Shown one piece after another: positions 39,327-51,110 of a stretch of DNA of 64,000 nucleotides (its first letter is position 1; each line of letters starts with the position of its first letter). The position numbers and the translations under genes were made by a program. This DNA is from Naematelia aurantialba (lineage: Eukaryota > Basidiomycota > Tremellomycetes > Tremellales > Naemateliaceae): NCBI GenBank assembly GCA_021527695.1, contig JAKFAO010000008.1:496001-560000 (forward strand). Direction: 5' to 3'. The notes beneath the pieces are model-generated. The model had not been told where the DNA came from. It ran no database searches and saw only the letters and a program-made list of their open reading frames with translations.

Positions 39327-41570
39327 ATGCCAGCCGACGAGATCCACAACCTCTACGACACCATCCTGATTCTGGACTTTGGATCGCAGGTCAGCCCCCT
39401 CTCTGGCCTCGTACCGCTTCTCTTCAGACGACTGACCAAAATTTGTAGTACTCACACTTGATCACCCGACGATGCCGGGAGCTGAATGTGAGGACCTGGC
39501 CATACGTCCAAAGGGCATTGTTGATGGCTTGATAGGTGTACTGCGAGATGCTGCCTTGCACCCAGAAGATTGCTGATCTGAGCTGGAAGCCAAAAGGTCT
39601 GCCGAGTATCTGCAGCGATTCGTTGTGCAAGACTTATATTCCCGTAGGTATCATCTTGTCCGGCTCGCCCTACTCGGTCTACGCTCCGGACGCTCCTCAT
39701 GTGGACCCGGCTGTATTTGAAGCTGGGGTCCCTGTGATGGGTATTTGCTACGGTCTGCAAGAGATCGCGAGGACATTCGGCGGAGATGTCGAGGCGCACT
39801 CCCATCGGGAGTATGGATACGCAAAGATCAAGGTGGAGAAGACTGGTGTGGCTCATGCGGACCGGATGTTCAAAGACATTGAGATGGAGGAGGATGGAGG
39901 GTTGCAGGTAAGCTGGTCTGTATGTCGTCCTGACGGGAAAACAGGTCTGGATGTCCCATGGAGATCAATTGACTTCCCTTCCTCCTCATTTTGTCACCAT
40001 CGCCTCAACTCCTACCTCCCCCTACACAGCAATCGCCCATGAGTCTAAAGAGATCTATGGTGTCCAGTTCCACCCCGAGGTGTCCCACAGTCCAAAGGGT
40101 AAGGAAGTGATTGCCGCGTTTGTGCGTAATGTCTGCGGTATCCACGGAGGATGGAGTATGGTTAGTGGCATTCTGACTAGGCGCTACAGTGCTGAGGTTT
40201 CGCTGACAACGACAGGAATCATTCATCCCGAAGGAGATTGCTCGGATACGAGAGATCTGTGGGCCAAAGGGCCAGGTTATTGGTGCTGTCAGTGGAGGTG
40301 TGGACTCGACGGTCGCAGCAAAGATCATGCACGAGGCGATCGGTGACCGGTACGACTGTCTCACGCCGTACTACCTGCCCAGCTGACGGGTTAGGTTCCA
40401 CGCGATCATGGTCGACAACGGTGTGCTGCGAAAGGACGAAGGTGCCAAGGTGCACAAGATGTTGACCGAGGACCTCGGTGTCAACCTCACCGTCATCGAC
40501 GCATCCGAGCTCTTCCTCTCTCGCCTCAAGGGTGTCGAGGACCCCGAGAAGAAGCGGAAGATCATTGGAAACACCTTTATCGAGGTCTTCGAGGCCGAGG
40601 CTTTGAAGCTGGAAGCAGCGGCGGAGAAGGAGGTCGCAGAGAAAGGCGGCGATGCAAAGGGGAAGATCGAGTGGCTATTGCAGGGAACGCTGTATCCCGA
40701 CGTTATTGAGAGTATCAGTTTCAAGGGACCGAGCGCGACCATCAAGACGCATCACAACGTCGGTGGTTTACTGGCGGACATGAAGCTCAAGCTCATCGAG
40801 CCGCTGCGGGAGCTGTTCAAAGGTGAGACTCTCTCTCTCACCGTCTCATGCAATACGATCCCGGGAATCCAGAACTCAAGTTGACGCACTTTGCACAGAC
40901 GAGGTCCGCGCGCTTGGTCGGCTACTCGATATCCCCGCGCACCTGGTTGGCCGTCATCCGTTCCCCGGGCCCGGTCTGGCGATTCGTATCCTCGGCGAAG
41001 TGACGCGCGAGCAGATTGCCATCCTCCAGCACGCAGACGATATCTACATTGAAGAGATCCGCGCGGCCGGATTGTACGATAACATCTCACAGGCGTTTGT
41101 GGCGCTGCTTCCCGTCAAAGCGGTGGGCGTGGCAGGAGACGCACGGACATATGACCAGGTGAGTGTCGTAGTCGTCTTAGTCGTCTCCCTCGCCCACAAT
41201 CTTCAACCGCCGTCTGGGCTGTCTTGGTGTCGTCCCATTTCCCCTGCACTAGATTCAAGCTCACGCTCAAACAGGTCGTCGCTCTTCGTGCAGTTTCGAC
41301 AGAGGACTTTATGACTGCAGATTGGTGAGTCATAACTCGTCACCTCCCCGCGATCCTACGGGCCGACGATCGGAGAGCTCACGTTGTCAGGTTCGTCTTC
41401 CCACCGCAAGTGTTGAAGAAGATCTCGTCGAGGATCACCAACGAGGTCAAAGGCGTCAACCGAGTCGTGTACGACGTTACGTCGAAGCCACCGGGAACGT
41501 AAGTCGCTGAGAAGTGGACACGCGAGGACGAACAGCTGATCTATTACATGGCAGTGTCGAGTGGCTGTAG
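39327..41570 (+). CDS. GUA1: GMP synthase (glutamine-hydrolysing)
   Basis: Converts XMP to GMP with glutamine and ATP, the last step of guanine nucleotide synthesis. ATG at 39327 ([21 protein letters not shown]), continuing by splicing to [13 protein letters not shown] and [15 protein letters not shown]. The class I glutamine amidotransferase shows [24 protein letters not shown] (nucleophile Cys) and [10 protein letters not shown] (His, Glu of the triad). The ATP-pyrophosphatase P-loop is [15 protein letters not shown]. Exons at about 40397-40820 and from 40900 carry [40 protein letters not shown] and DARTYDQ. The end is KPPGTVEWL with TAG at 41568-41570. All catalytic motifs are intact. At least eight short introns. 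Convergent with NMD3, 285 bp apart. Confidence 0.95.
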
Positions 41571-41855
41571 ACTGCATTCGTTTTGGGTGTGCGATAGCGC
41601 GATGCAATAGACCTGAGCATGTACTCTTGTTGACCATTTACTCAGGTCTGAGCCGGGCTAGGCAGCAGGAAGAGTGCAGCAGCAAAAGTTTACCCTCCTT
41701 GCACGCTAAAGTAAGACGGCGCCCGGTCCTGAATGAGTGTGAGAATGCTACATGCAGATGATATAGTGTAAAAGTGGCTATGAACTCGATATGTGTCAGG
41801 AGACGCGGCCGGTTCCGGGCCTCGGAGGACATCGCTGGTATGCGGGCTCAAAGCA

Positions 41856-44190
41856 CTAGTTGACCTCCTCGCCGCCGTCGAGCTCGTCCCGCATGTCCAT
41901 GTCCTCAAAGTGTTCGAGGAGCTCGTCCATCTCGATTTCCGGAAAGTCCTCCTCCTCTTCCTCGTCGTCAGCCTCGACCTCTGCGTCCGTCTCTGGCGCC
42001 AGAACGTCATCCTCGACGTCCATGTGGGCGTCTGCTGCTGATACTGCCTGCTGCTTTGCGCCTGTCCGTCGTTTGCCGCCTGCCATGCCTGAGCCCGACT
42101 TTCTAGCGGCGGCAGCGTCGGCGGCGGCGCCCATCTCGACGTCGCCGCTTGCGTCCTTGCGGACCGGCTCCGTGCGGTAGAGGTTGATCGCTGCGCGCAT
42201 CTCGCGGTCCTCCTCGAGGTCCCGCAGGAACAGCTCGTAGTCCCGCTCGACGTTCTTCTGGTCGTTTCCGCCGCGCCGGCCGAGCGCGCCGCGGCCGACG
42301 ACGTTGGTGTCGTTGGCGGCGTCCTCGGCCTCCTTGGCAATCGACCGCAGCTTCCAGTTTCGGGGCCGGGACTTCCTGCGGCGGTTCGGGTACGTCTTCT
42401 TGACGAGGACGACGTCGGGGATGCGCGTCTGCTCGAGCGCCTCAAAGGCGTCGCTGTTGAAGTTGGCGTTGGTCAGGTGGTAGCCCAGCACCGTGTCGCC
42501 AGGCTGCAGAATCGACCCGAGGTGGGTGCGCGTGTGGTAGACCCCGTCATCGCCCATCCCCTCCTGATCCGCCTTGGATCCAGAGGACGACGCTCGCGTC
42601 ACCTGCGCATCGGCGAGCACGTACTTGCCCCGCACGGGTCCTGAAGGCTCAATGTCCAGAATCACAAACTCCACCAAATCCGACACGGTCGCGAGCGAGT
42701 CGAACGGCTGCCGCCAGTAGATGGGTGCAGTGACATCCGTCTGTTGCAGTGTCATTGGGTCGAGCAGGTGGATAGTGTTGCCGACACGGGAGCAGATCGT
42801 CAACGGGCTGAGCATGTTTAGCTAACGATACACGTGACAAACCAATGGGACGTACGAGATGTTTCCCCAGGCTTTGGCTTGGGCTTTGGGGAGAACGACG
42901 AGATCGTCTTTGCAGACCGGCACGATTTCGACCGAGTATGTAAACTTGTAATTCGCCGTGTTGCTGTGGGTATCTGACGAGATCAACTGCTCCGAGCCTT
43001 TCGTGCTGAGTGCGTCAGTGATAAGTGGGCAACTACCTGATGGCGATCATGCTCACCGGACAGGCACCACGCCTGCGAGGAACTCGACCATCTTGATCGC
43101 TGCGTTGCGTTCCGTGTAGAAAAAGTCGAGCCCATCGCGCTTCTCGTTGATGTTAATCGTATCCCTGTGACCATGTCAGCTAGCGGTTCGTCTCGATTCG
43201 AGACGCGACAGTTGAGGCACAGCGAGTCGAGCCAGACACGGCACAGATATTCGAGGTAAAATGGAGGTAGAGCGGGGAAGCACCCACTTGTGGGCATTAT
43301 GCTTCAGGATCAACTGCTCCAACCACAAAAACGTCCGTTTGTGCGTGACCTTCTGCCTGACCTGGACGGCGGCCTTCCACGTGTTCTTCGCTGCGAGGCG
43401 GGTACAGCTCGGACATTGTCCCGTGTGCACCACGAGGGTGAGCACGAATGTCTGCTGCAGGACCGTGTTGGCGAGGACCTCCTTTTGGACCGAGATTTTG
43501 ATTTTGATTCGGCGGGAATGGGGCTCGGTCCACACGAACGAGGCGTCGATGAGGCGGACTTTTTGGAGCGGTCGGGCGATCTTTTTGAGGCAGATTGCTG
43601 AGAGGAGGGGAATGTCAGCGGGGCAAGTCAAGCGCCGTGGCGATTCCGCGGGCCGGAAGAAGCCCGGTGTCGGGGAGAGTGAAGACGTCGCTGGACATGG
43701 TCCTGAAATATGCCCTGGACAGACGGACTCACCGAGCAACTCTCGCGATTCAGGCTGGGCGTGCATCCACGCCTGGGGAGGCGACAAGAACCGCTCGCAC
43801 CCTCGGCAAAAGTTGAGCGTCGCCTCTTTCGGTATCCCCTCTGTGATGTCGACGGTGTTGCGTAGGCAGCCGACGCCTGCGGAGTCAGCACGTATGCGAG
43901 GCAGACTGAGCCAGAGAGGAAGAGAAGAGGCAATAGCAACAAAGACAGCGACAAGGTAATACAAGCACGACAAAATCCTCGACGCAGACAAGACAAAGGT
44001 GGTCGAGACGAAGCACGAGAGTCGAGGCAGAAAAGTATACGAAAGCGCCAAGGTGGCCGAGGCAAACACCCTCGCAGATAAACTCACATAGCCCAGCACC
44101 GTTCGACGAAGGGATGACCGTCCCGCAGTCCGCACAGAGGATATAGCTCTCCTGGCCCTGCGCATCTGGCTGATACTCCATTGCCACCAT
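41856..44190 (-). CDS. NMD3: 60S ribosomal export protein NMD3
   Basis: NMD3 is the adaptor that loads nascent 60S subunits onto the Crm1 exporter. ATG at 44190 (MVAMEYQPDAQG); a second in-frame ATG at 44181 is possible. The N-terminal zinc region is YILCADCGTVIP, then AGLC spliced to VGCLRNTVDITEGIPKEATL and NFCRGCERFL, the hallmark Cys pattern. Next come KVRLIDASFVWTEPHSRRIK and VLTLVVHTGQCPSCTRLA, then LDFFYTERNAAIKMVEFL and LISSDTHSNTANYKFTYS. The long last exon holds SVIGNTIHLLDP-like sequence (SRVGNTIHLLDPMTL), VILDIEP and DVVLVKKTYPNRRRKSR. The acidic Met/Leu-rich end (EMDELLEHFEDMDMRDELD) fits the leucine-rich export signal. The stop is at 41856-41858. Confidence 0.94.
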
Positions 44191-44966
44191 ATGTCGCTGT
44201 CGTTCCACGCTGCTGTTCCAAGCTCTTGTCGTTCGGGTTCACTGGGCTCCAAGCTGGGCTTTTACGCCTGCTCGTACTCTAGCTCTTTTCCCTTTTTTTG
44301 CTCTTGCTCTCACTCTTGCTCTCACTCTTGCTTCTGCTGTTGCTCTGCTTGCACTTGCTCGTTGCAACTTCAAATCCGATCGAATAGTACTCCACGCCTG
44401 GATCTTCGGTTCGAGGACGGATCGACTTTAGCCACGCGGTGCGACGATGTGGGTTCTGGTCTATTCGAAGCCCACGAGGGATAAAGCAGAACACAATACG
44501 TACGAGCGCAGATGCAATGCTGAAAAAAGTTGAGCGGAAATCTTATCAAGCGGTGGCGGCGATACATCTCTTACCGGGTCACACAATTAAGTTTTACCAA
44601 GACCTCGTTATGCCTCTTCAGACGCAGACAAGTCAGAGCACATAGCACAGCACTCGATGAACCATGAACCATGCACCATGCGCCATGCACCATGCAGACT
44701 ATCTGCCTCGTTGTGCATCATACACATCCACGACAAGATCGTACAAGACTAGATGCATCGTGAACATCATACAGTCTATCCTGCGCTCCCGTATCAGAAG
44801 CCAACAAGACAAGTCAAGTCATAAGAACCAGACACCAGAACTGGTGATCCCAACAAACCCAAGGCTACAGTCAACGTAAAACAATCGCGTCTCAGCCAGC
44901 ACACAGTATTTCCCACCCTCGCACCTCTTTGTGCTCTGTTCGCCAAACTGCCCACTCCTCCTCTCG
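44191..44966. other. Intergenic upstream of NMD3, downstream of PHD-finger gene
   Basis: 776 bp. It holds CTTGCT-type repeats at about 44296-44350 and a CCATGMAC array (separate entry). No gene or RNA was recognised. Confidence 0.4.
44656..44698 (+). repeat. 7-8-bp tandem repeat (ACCATG-type)
   Basis: ATGAACC ATGAACC ATGCACC ATGCGCC ATGCACC ATGCAG, six units of seven bases, in the NMD3/PHD intergenic region. Confidence 0.75.
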
Positions 44967-47793
44967 TTATACCTCGTCCTCGCCCTCGGCATCGCTGTCG
45001 AAAGCTTCGTGTCCCAGTCCGCTCTTTGAGCTCGACCGCATACTGCTCAGCTTGTTGCCAGACAGATTCCGCTTGTGTCCGAACGGGCTCGGCGAGACGT
45101 TGTGCGCTCCCAGCAGCTGATGCGGCCATCGGGACGGCGTCGCCGGCAATGCTGCACCAGCCACCAAACCACCTCCACCTCCGCTTCCCCCGGTCGTCGC
45201 CTCCTTGTTGAGCTCCTTCAAGAAATCGTGGCGGGAAGGGATAGCGTCCGCGGCACCGCCAAGGTTGCGCGCACGGAGAGGCGTGCCATCCAAGAGCAGT
45301 GCCGAGGGCAGTCGGCCGCGTCCACCCAGAGGCGTGAGCGAGAACAGGGACGGCTGCGCAAAGTTGAAATCGAGATGCCGGGACGGCGTGGAAGTCACGT
45401 CGAACGGCGCCTCGTCAATACGCGGCGTTGAGAATCGGTCCGGACGAGCAGCAGGTGCTGGGGTAGTCGGTGTCGGTGCTCCGTCTTCGGTGTAGGCCCA
45501 CATATCGGTGCCGTATGAGAGGATGCGTGACCGATGGTTGCGCGACGTCGGCGAGCCAACAGTCCGATTCATTGGTGTACGCGCAAGAGACATGCCCTGT
45601 GCATAGTTGGTGCTGAACATCGGAGAAGGCGCAAGGGCAATGTTGGTCATTTCGCCCTTGAATGCCGACGACCGTTCATCCGATTGGTTGAACCCTCTAG
45701 AACTCGTTGCAGGCGTAGACATGACCATAGCAGCCGAAGTTCGACAATCGGGACACCACCATGAGCTCGTGATCTCATTCTCGTCCTGAATACCGAGACA
45801 TGCGAGATGATGCCAAGTCTTGCACGACGAGCATTGCGCCATGACACCCGAATTGAGCGTATCGTACGACCCGCACCGGCAGCCGACCTTCATGATCGGT
45901 AAGCATCGGTTTCGCACTGCTATGCGCAGTGCATCCAGGGCGTTGGCGCTGGGTGTGTCCCACCTATTGCGGGGTCGACAGGCCAGCTCCTCTCGGACCA
46001 ATGGCACGATGCTCTTACCTCGTCCGCTTGCAAACCGTTGGGGACGAATATTCTCGTCCTCGGAATCCGAGTCACTGGCCGTCTCCAGATATCGCTTGAG
46101 CAGAGCCGCTCTCTCCAACTCTTCCTTCTGTCTCTTTTCTCGACGGCTGCCTCCCGCCAACGCCCAGGGCGCCTCATGATCTGGCCAGCTCGGTCGGACG
46201 ACAGTCTTTAAGCTGCCACCAGTCGGAGCCTCCACCCATTCCTCCTCTTCTTCATCCTTGACTTCCTCAACGACAAGAGCTTCCGAGCTCAATTCAAGGA
46301 ACTTGATGGCCACGTCCTTCCGCACCGCCACCCTTCCAAACACCTCGATTCGGGTGGAAACCATCGGCTCTTCAATCTTGTTGTCATCTGCAAAGGCCGC
46401 AAGCCTCCGAGCCATTCTCGCCGCCTTCGTCCTAGGCGTGTCGTCTTCCAGAATGGCGGCTGCGCTACTTGTCACTGGCGTACGGAGATGGGTGTTGTCT
46501 GACGACGAAGGAGGGGTTTGGCCCCGAGCACTGTCTTCCAACCAGGCCATTTCGGATTCGAGTACCTCATCAGTACTGAGGGTGGCATACCCTGCTGCGC
46601 TGGTGCTGATAACGGGCATGAGGATGGTCCGAGGTGACAAACGAGCATCGTTGCTCGCAGAAGAAGATTCAGCCTGTTGAGCGGGCCCAACGATGCTGAG
46701 TTTCCTTCCTTCACCTTCCAGATGCGTTACAACCACACCCCTGCGCTTCTCTGTCGGTGAGCTTAACTCGACGCTCTGCTGCACCGGCCCGGTTGAATCT
46801 GGGATTTGACTGTGAGAATGGCCCATCTGAGCGCCAGCAAGCTCCTTGCCAGTCGAAGGTGGGGTTGGCAGTTGCATGGGCATGGGCGTAGGCATGGGCA
46901 TGGGCGATGCTTCGGCCTTGCTCGTTCTGATTCGCTTGGACGCACGCCCAGACTCGGGCTCTTCCTCCTGCTTGGGCCGCTTGGGAGTTTTGAGTGCCTT
47001 TCCTCCCGGGACCTCGTTGCTCTTGGTCCGCTTCCGCTTAGCCGCTTCAGCTCTGCCTTTGTCCGGAGTCTGGATCCAGCGACTGTCGGTAACTATAGGG
47101 TAGTACTGCGGAATGGTCTGCTCGTACGGTCTTGCGAGAGTGGCAGTGGTGAGAAGCGGTGTGGCGTCGAGTTCTGGCTGAACAACAAAGCCTTGCCCTT
47201 GCTGCTCTGCGGCGGCCTGGAGAGAGGGAGGTGGCCTTGGTCGGGATGGACCGGCTTGAGGGGTCTGGTAAACGTCGTACTCGCCGCCGGGATAGTATGC
47301 GGCGTGGTGGCCCGAGAATCGAGCATGTTGGTTGTTGGCGGTGGTAGAGGATTGATGAGGGATGACGGAATGGGGATGTGGAGTTGTATTCAAATGAGCA
47401 GGGAAGGGCGACGACGTCGAGTCCACAGGGGATACATTCGAGTAAGCGGGAGACGATTGTGGCTGGTCTTCGTTCAATCTTCTGCATCGTCAGCGATGCA
47501 TGGTCTAGAGGGGGAACTGGTACTTACGGAGCTTTGTTGCGCCTCATGCTGGACATGCCGCTGATGCTGGTCGTCCAATCTGTCAAGAGTTCTTGTGTGT
47601 GCATGGGCGGGTGGACGCTCGTCTCGTACATCAGCCCGCCAGACATCCCAGGGCGATGTAGCAGGTTGGGGTTGATGTGATGGAAGGCCCGTGCTACGAG
47701 GATGAGTGACTGCCCGAACGATGGGGTGGACCAGCGACGACAGGGGTGGGGAGAGTCTCGGGACGAGAGCCGGGAAGGGAAGATGTCTAGCAT
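44967..47793 (-). CDS. PHD-finger protein, otherwise disordered
   Basis: A two-exon model: ATG at 47793 or, equally plausible, 47646 (MSGGLMYETSVHP). Exon 1 ends MRRNKAP at about 47528. An intron (GTAAGT...GCAG) follows, then exon 2 resumes RLNEDQPQSSPAYS and stays open for about 2.5 kb to the stop at 44967. The only clear domain is a PHD finger: CRCGSYDTLNSGVMAQC, SSCKTWHHLACLGIQ and SSWWCPDC, a complete C4HC3 set at about 45740-45895. PHD fingers of this type read histone H3 tail methylation. Before it are AT-hook-like or nuclear-signal patches (KRKRTKSN, TPKRPKQEEE, SKRIRTSK). The C-terminus is Ser/Pro/Gly-rich and ends DSDAEGEDEV. The specific complex is unknown. Confidence 0.75.
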
Positions 47794-48646
47794 GACGAGG
47801 AACAGGTATAGACGAGGATGCCGGATATGAGGCGTGCGCTTCAGATGATGACGATGGTACAGACGACGATGAGGGTATGGTCGCCGAGCAAGAGCAGCGG
47901 CGAGGAAGAGGAGACATGAGGTGAGGAGGAACCTGGTGTGGCGTGTACAGCTGAGAAAGCTCGAGACTCAAAAGAAGGAAGGAAAGAAAGAGAGACGAGA
48001 GACTAGGCGGCTCGCTCTGTGAGACTGGGCAGCAATCTCTCTGAGACTGGGTTATAGGCCCTCGCCGTTGTGATTGCGGCCGAGTGACGAGGAAAACGAC
48101 AATTGATGGCTGGTCCCTCGTCCTGGCCCATAACGCCAGATAATAAGATGAAACTGGATCCTGTATACTGTGGCTCGGGAAGGATGGTCGAGGTTGAAAT
48201 ATTTGGACAATACGAGGCGAGAGACACTCACAAAGACTGTCGCTGTCCCCAAGCTCCTTCTACTGTATACTGTCTTCGACACCGTCAGGCTCCTGCTGTG
48301 GATGCGGCGATGCTGTGTGCTGTTCAAGCAGTTGACCGAGCGTGAAGGCAAACGGTAGACGAACGAGGGATGAAAAATGGAAAGGGCAATAGGGCCAGGG
48401 GATCGATTGGCGGCCCGAGAGCGCTGATCGTCAATGCGTTCTCTCCGGTGGAGTGGTGGATGGCCAGAATTCGTGCGCCTCGAGAATCTCAGCGAACGGG
48501 TTCTGCAGAGCTTGGGGGACCTCGAGGTCGAGGGCAAGTAGAAGGGTAAAGCGGTGGGGTCGGATGGAATGCCTCCGGAGAGCAGTAACGTGTGAGACCA
48601 AGTGGTTCCGAGCGGCCGCCGAGCGTGACACGTTATACAGTTGAAT

Positions 48647-48688
48647 GAGCGTTGAGCGTTGGACGTTGGGCGTTGGACGTTGAGCGTG
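48647..48688. repeat. Short GAGCGTT/GGACGTT repeat
   Basis: Seven- to eight-base units (GAGCGTT, GAGCGTTG, GACGTTGG, GCGTTGGA, CGTTGAGCGTG) in tandem in the gene-poor region. Confidence 0.7.
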
Positions 48689-49533
48689 AATGGTCGTCGA
48701 CGTTGATGGCGAATAGCGTAACGATGAGAGTCGAGTGGAGAGCAGCGGCGAGGTGATACTAGACAGAGCCCGTAATAGGGTTCATGAGATGGATGCGGGA
48801 CTAGCGATGCAGGAATTCGGGGCTGGACATAGAGTTCCTTGGCTACCGCCTTGCCGGCTGGTCCTCGAAACCTGTCCTTCAGAGTGCCCTTGCGTCTTCC
48901 CTTTGCCCAGGTAGAGATAGACCCTATAATGGACCTTGATCGCCACAATGACTCAAGCTCCAGTGCGTGCTCCGTACTCTCTGTCCTCTATGGAAAGTGT
49001 GGTGGTGGCTGCTGCTGCTGCTCGCTCTGGGCCGCGTGCAATGTGACTTGTCCAAGGGAATTAAGAACCGCCGCCATACGAGAGGGAGAAAAAAAAGGAA
49101 AAATCTAGGGTCCCGCCGGAAACTCACTCCCTCGCACTTTCTGCACCTCCTTGGCGGCGTCGAAAGACTTCTGATACCCTCTTGTTAACGCCCGACTACC
49201 GGCGCCTCTTTCGAGGTCGAATGCGCAGCACAGACAGAGCACGAGGTAGGACTAGATGGCGATTAGCCAACGATGGTCAAAGTGACGACTGCAACTAGAG
49301 GCAAGGTTCCTCGGAAGAGACATATACAGCAGCCCTTTCGTTCGTCTCACGGACCATGTCTTCTGGCGTTCTACTCTCCCCCCCTCCACCTCTGTGTGTG
49401 CCTCCTCTTGACCTCTGGCAAGCAGAGACGGAATCTGCTCAGAGGAGACACACTCCCACTCCACAGGTCCATACTCCCTTCCAGAAGCGATCGCTGATCG
49501 GAGAAGCATGATGCGCAACTCCGGCCACTCGGT

Positions 49534-49625
49534 CTCCTCCCTTTCCCTCTCCTTCTCCTTCCCTCTCTCCTTCTACTCCCTCCTCTCCTCCTTCCAGCTC
49601 TCCAGCTCTCCTGCTGCATCATCTG
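49534..49625. repeat. Pyrimidine (CT-rich) tract
   Basis: About 90 bases almost wholly C/T on the plus strand (CCTTTCCCTCTCCTTCTCC and similar). It is interrupted only briefly by A or G. Confidence 0.75.
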
Positions 49626-51110
49626 ACATCCCAATCATTCTCCGACCATCAACCTACCCCCCTTGTTCCTCCTCGACTCCGTCCCCTCCCCTCCCAATTT
49701 TTCTCCTCCCCAGCGTGACGCGTGACGCGCCTCGATTCTGAAGAAAACTCAATTTCCTCGACGCGTTCACGCGTGCGGAGCTGATAAAACTTGCCTCATG
49801 TGGTAAGAATTTGCGTTGGAATTTCGTTGGTCCAGAACTTTGTTCTACCGGAATAACTCGCGTCATGGTGGCACGTCGCCTTCGTGGCGCATGACATTCC
49901 AATGTTCTAAAGATCATGAGAACGGACCAGCGACAGGGCCGAGAGTCTGTTGCTGTCAGTGCTATCAAGTCATAGCAACGTGGTGCAGCCGGGCCGGGTC
50001 GGGAGGGACGGGACGCGCAATGGGACATTGACGGGGCTGAGGTGGGTGGGCAGTCAACGATCAGTACCCTCACGCCGAGGTCGGCATGTAGTCTGCTGGG
50101 TGAGCGAGGGTCACTCTGGCATGCCAACACGACCGCAACCGGGACTTACCAGTAAGATCAGCATGCACGGTGTGTCGAGGTGTCAAGTCAGCTTAACAAG
50201 CTGGTCGGAATACAGTCGATGAGGTGGTCTGAATATAATCGCGGTCGAGTCACCGAACGGACGCGTTGGCGGTCCTGCGGTGACCAGGTCACAGTCTATA
50301 TCGTGCTGCCGGGTGTCCAGCTTGACCACATCACAGCCATGTATGATGGGACGCTCAACAACGACGACAAACGCGTGACAATAAGCGGTGAGGAGAATCT
50401 GGGTATGCGCAGGCAAGAAAGAGAGACGATGCAGACGGCAAGAGAGAAAGACGATGCAGACGGCAGAGTAGATACAGATGATAAATAGAGAACTGCAAGT
50501 CGAGTCGCGACGAGCCGGTGGCTTGACGAGGACACGACACGACACGACACGATGCACAGACGGACGCGAAGCCAGGGTCGAAGCGGCCCCGTGACAATCG
50601 CACAGCACACAACGCGACCGACGTGATTCCACCCTCGTGTCGTGTCGTTGGTGTTGATGATTCACTGGGATCTAGGACCTGAAACGGATCTGCGAGGCCT
50701 AGAGCGGCCCTCTCCTGCGGAGATCTGATCTCACGTGTTGGAACGGCACCATGCCTAAGCATCCATGCCTCCCAGACACATGGACAGAAAGTCGAATCTT
50801 GCGCAGAACAACTGCAGTTTACTACGTTTACTACTGAAGCGCTCTCAGTGTCTGAGCCTGTAGGTCATCGCAGTAGGGCCCTGCTATGCGTGCCAACGGT
50901 GTGCTCGATGACCCTGCTGTGGAATGTAACCTCCGCGTCATAGTGACAGAATCCCACGACGGTGCATTGGGGAAATCCCAGTTTTGCCACGTGTCGTATC
51001 TTATCAAACGCTCCGAGTGGTCACGTATGCCAAGCGTAGACGCCAGTATCACCCTTGCTTCTTCCTTTTTTCCCTCTTTCTTGTATTTGACTACCCCGCC
51101 AACTGCAATC

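Larger units (their letters stand above)
47794..51110. other. Long gene-poor region upstream of PHD-finger gene and ornithine cyclodeaminase gene
   Basis: 3.3 kb between two divergent genes with no supported coding sequence. Open frames exist (for example minus strand 48052-48948 and plus strand 50886 onwards) but lack recognisable domains. It contains the short GACGTT array at 48647-48688 and a strong pyrimidine tract at 49534-49625. Long 5' leaders of the flanking regulatory genes, or unannotated RNA, are possible. Confidence 0.4.

Noticed and set aside
48052..48948. Minus-strand open frame of about 300 codons
   Set aside because: Composition is Arg/Ser/His-rich without a recognisable domain, and repetitive DNA lies inside it. 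It is more likely chance openness in GC-rich DNA.
50886..51110. In-frame N-terminal extension of the cyclodeaminase protein
   Set aside because: The frame is open upstream, but it crosses a CT-rich stretch typical of a 5' leader, and the ATG at 51111 follows it directly. The upstream residues look random.
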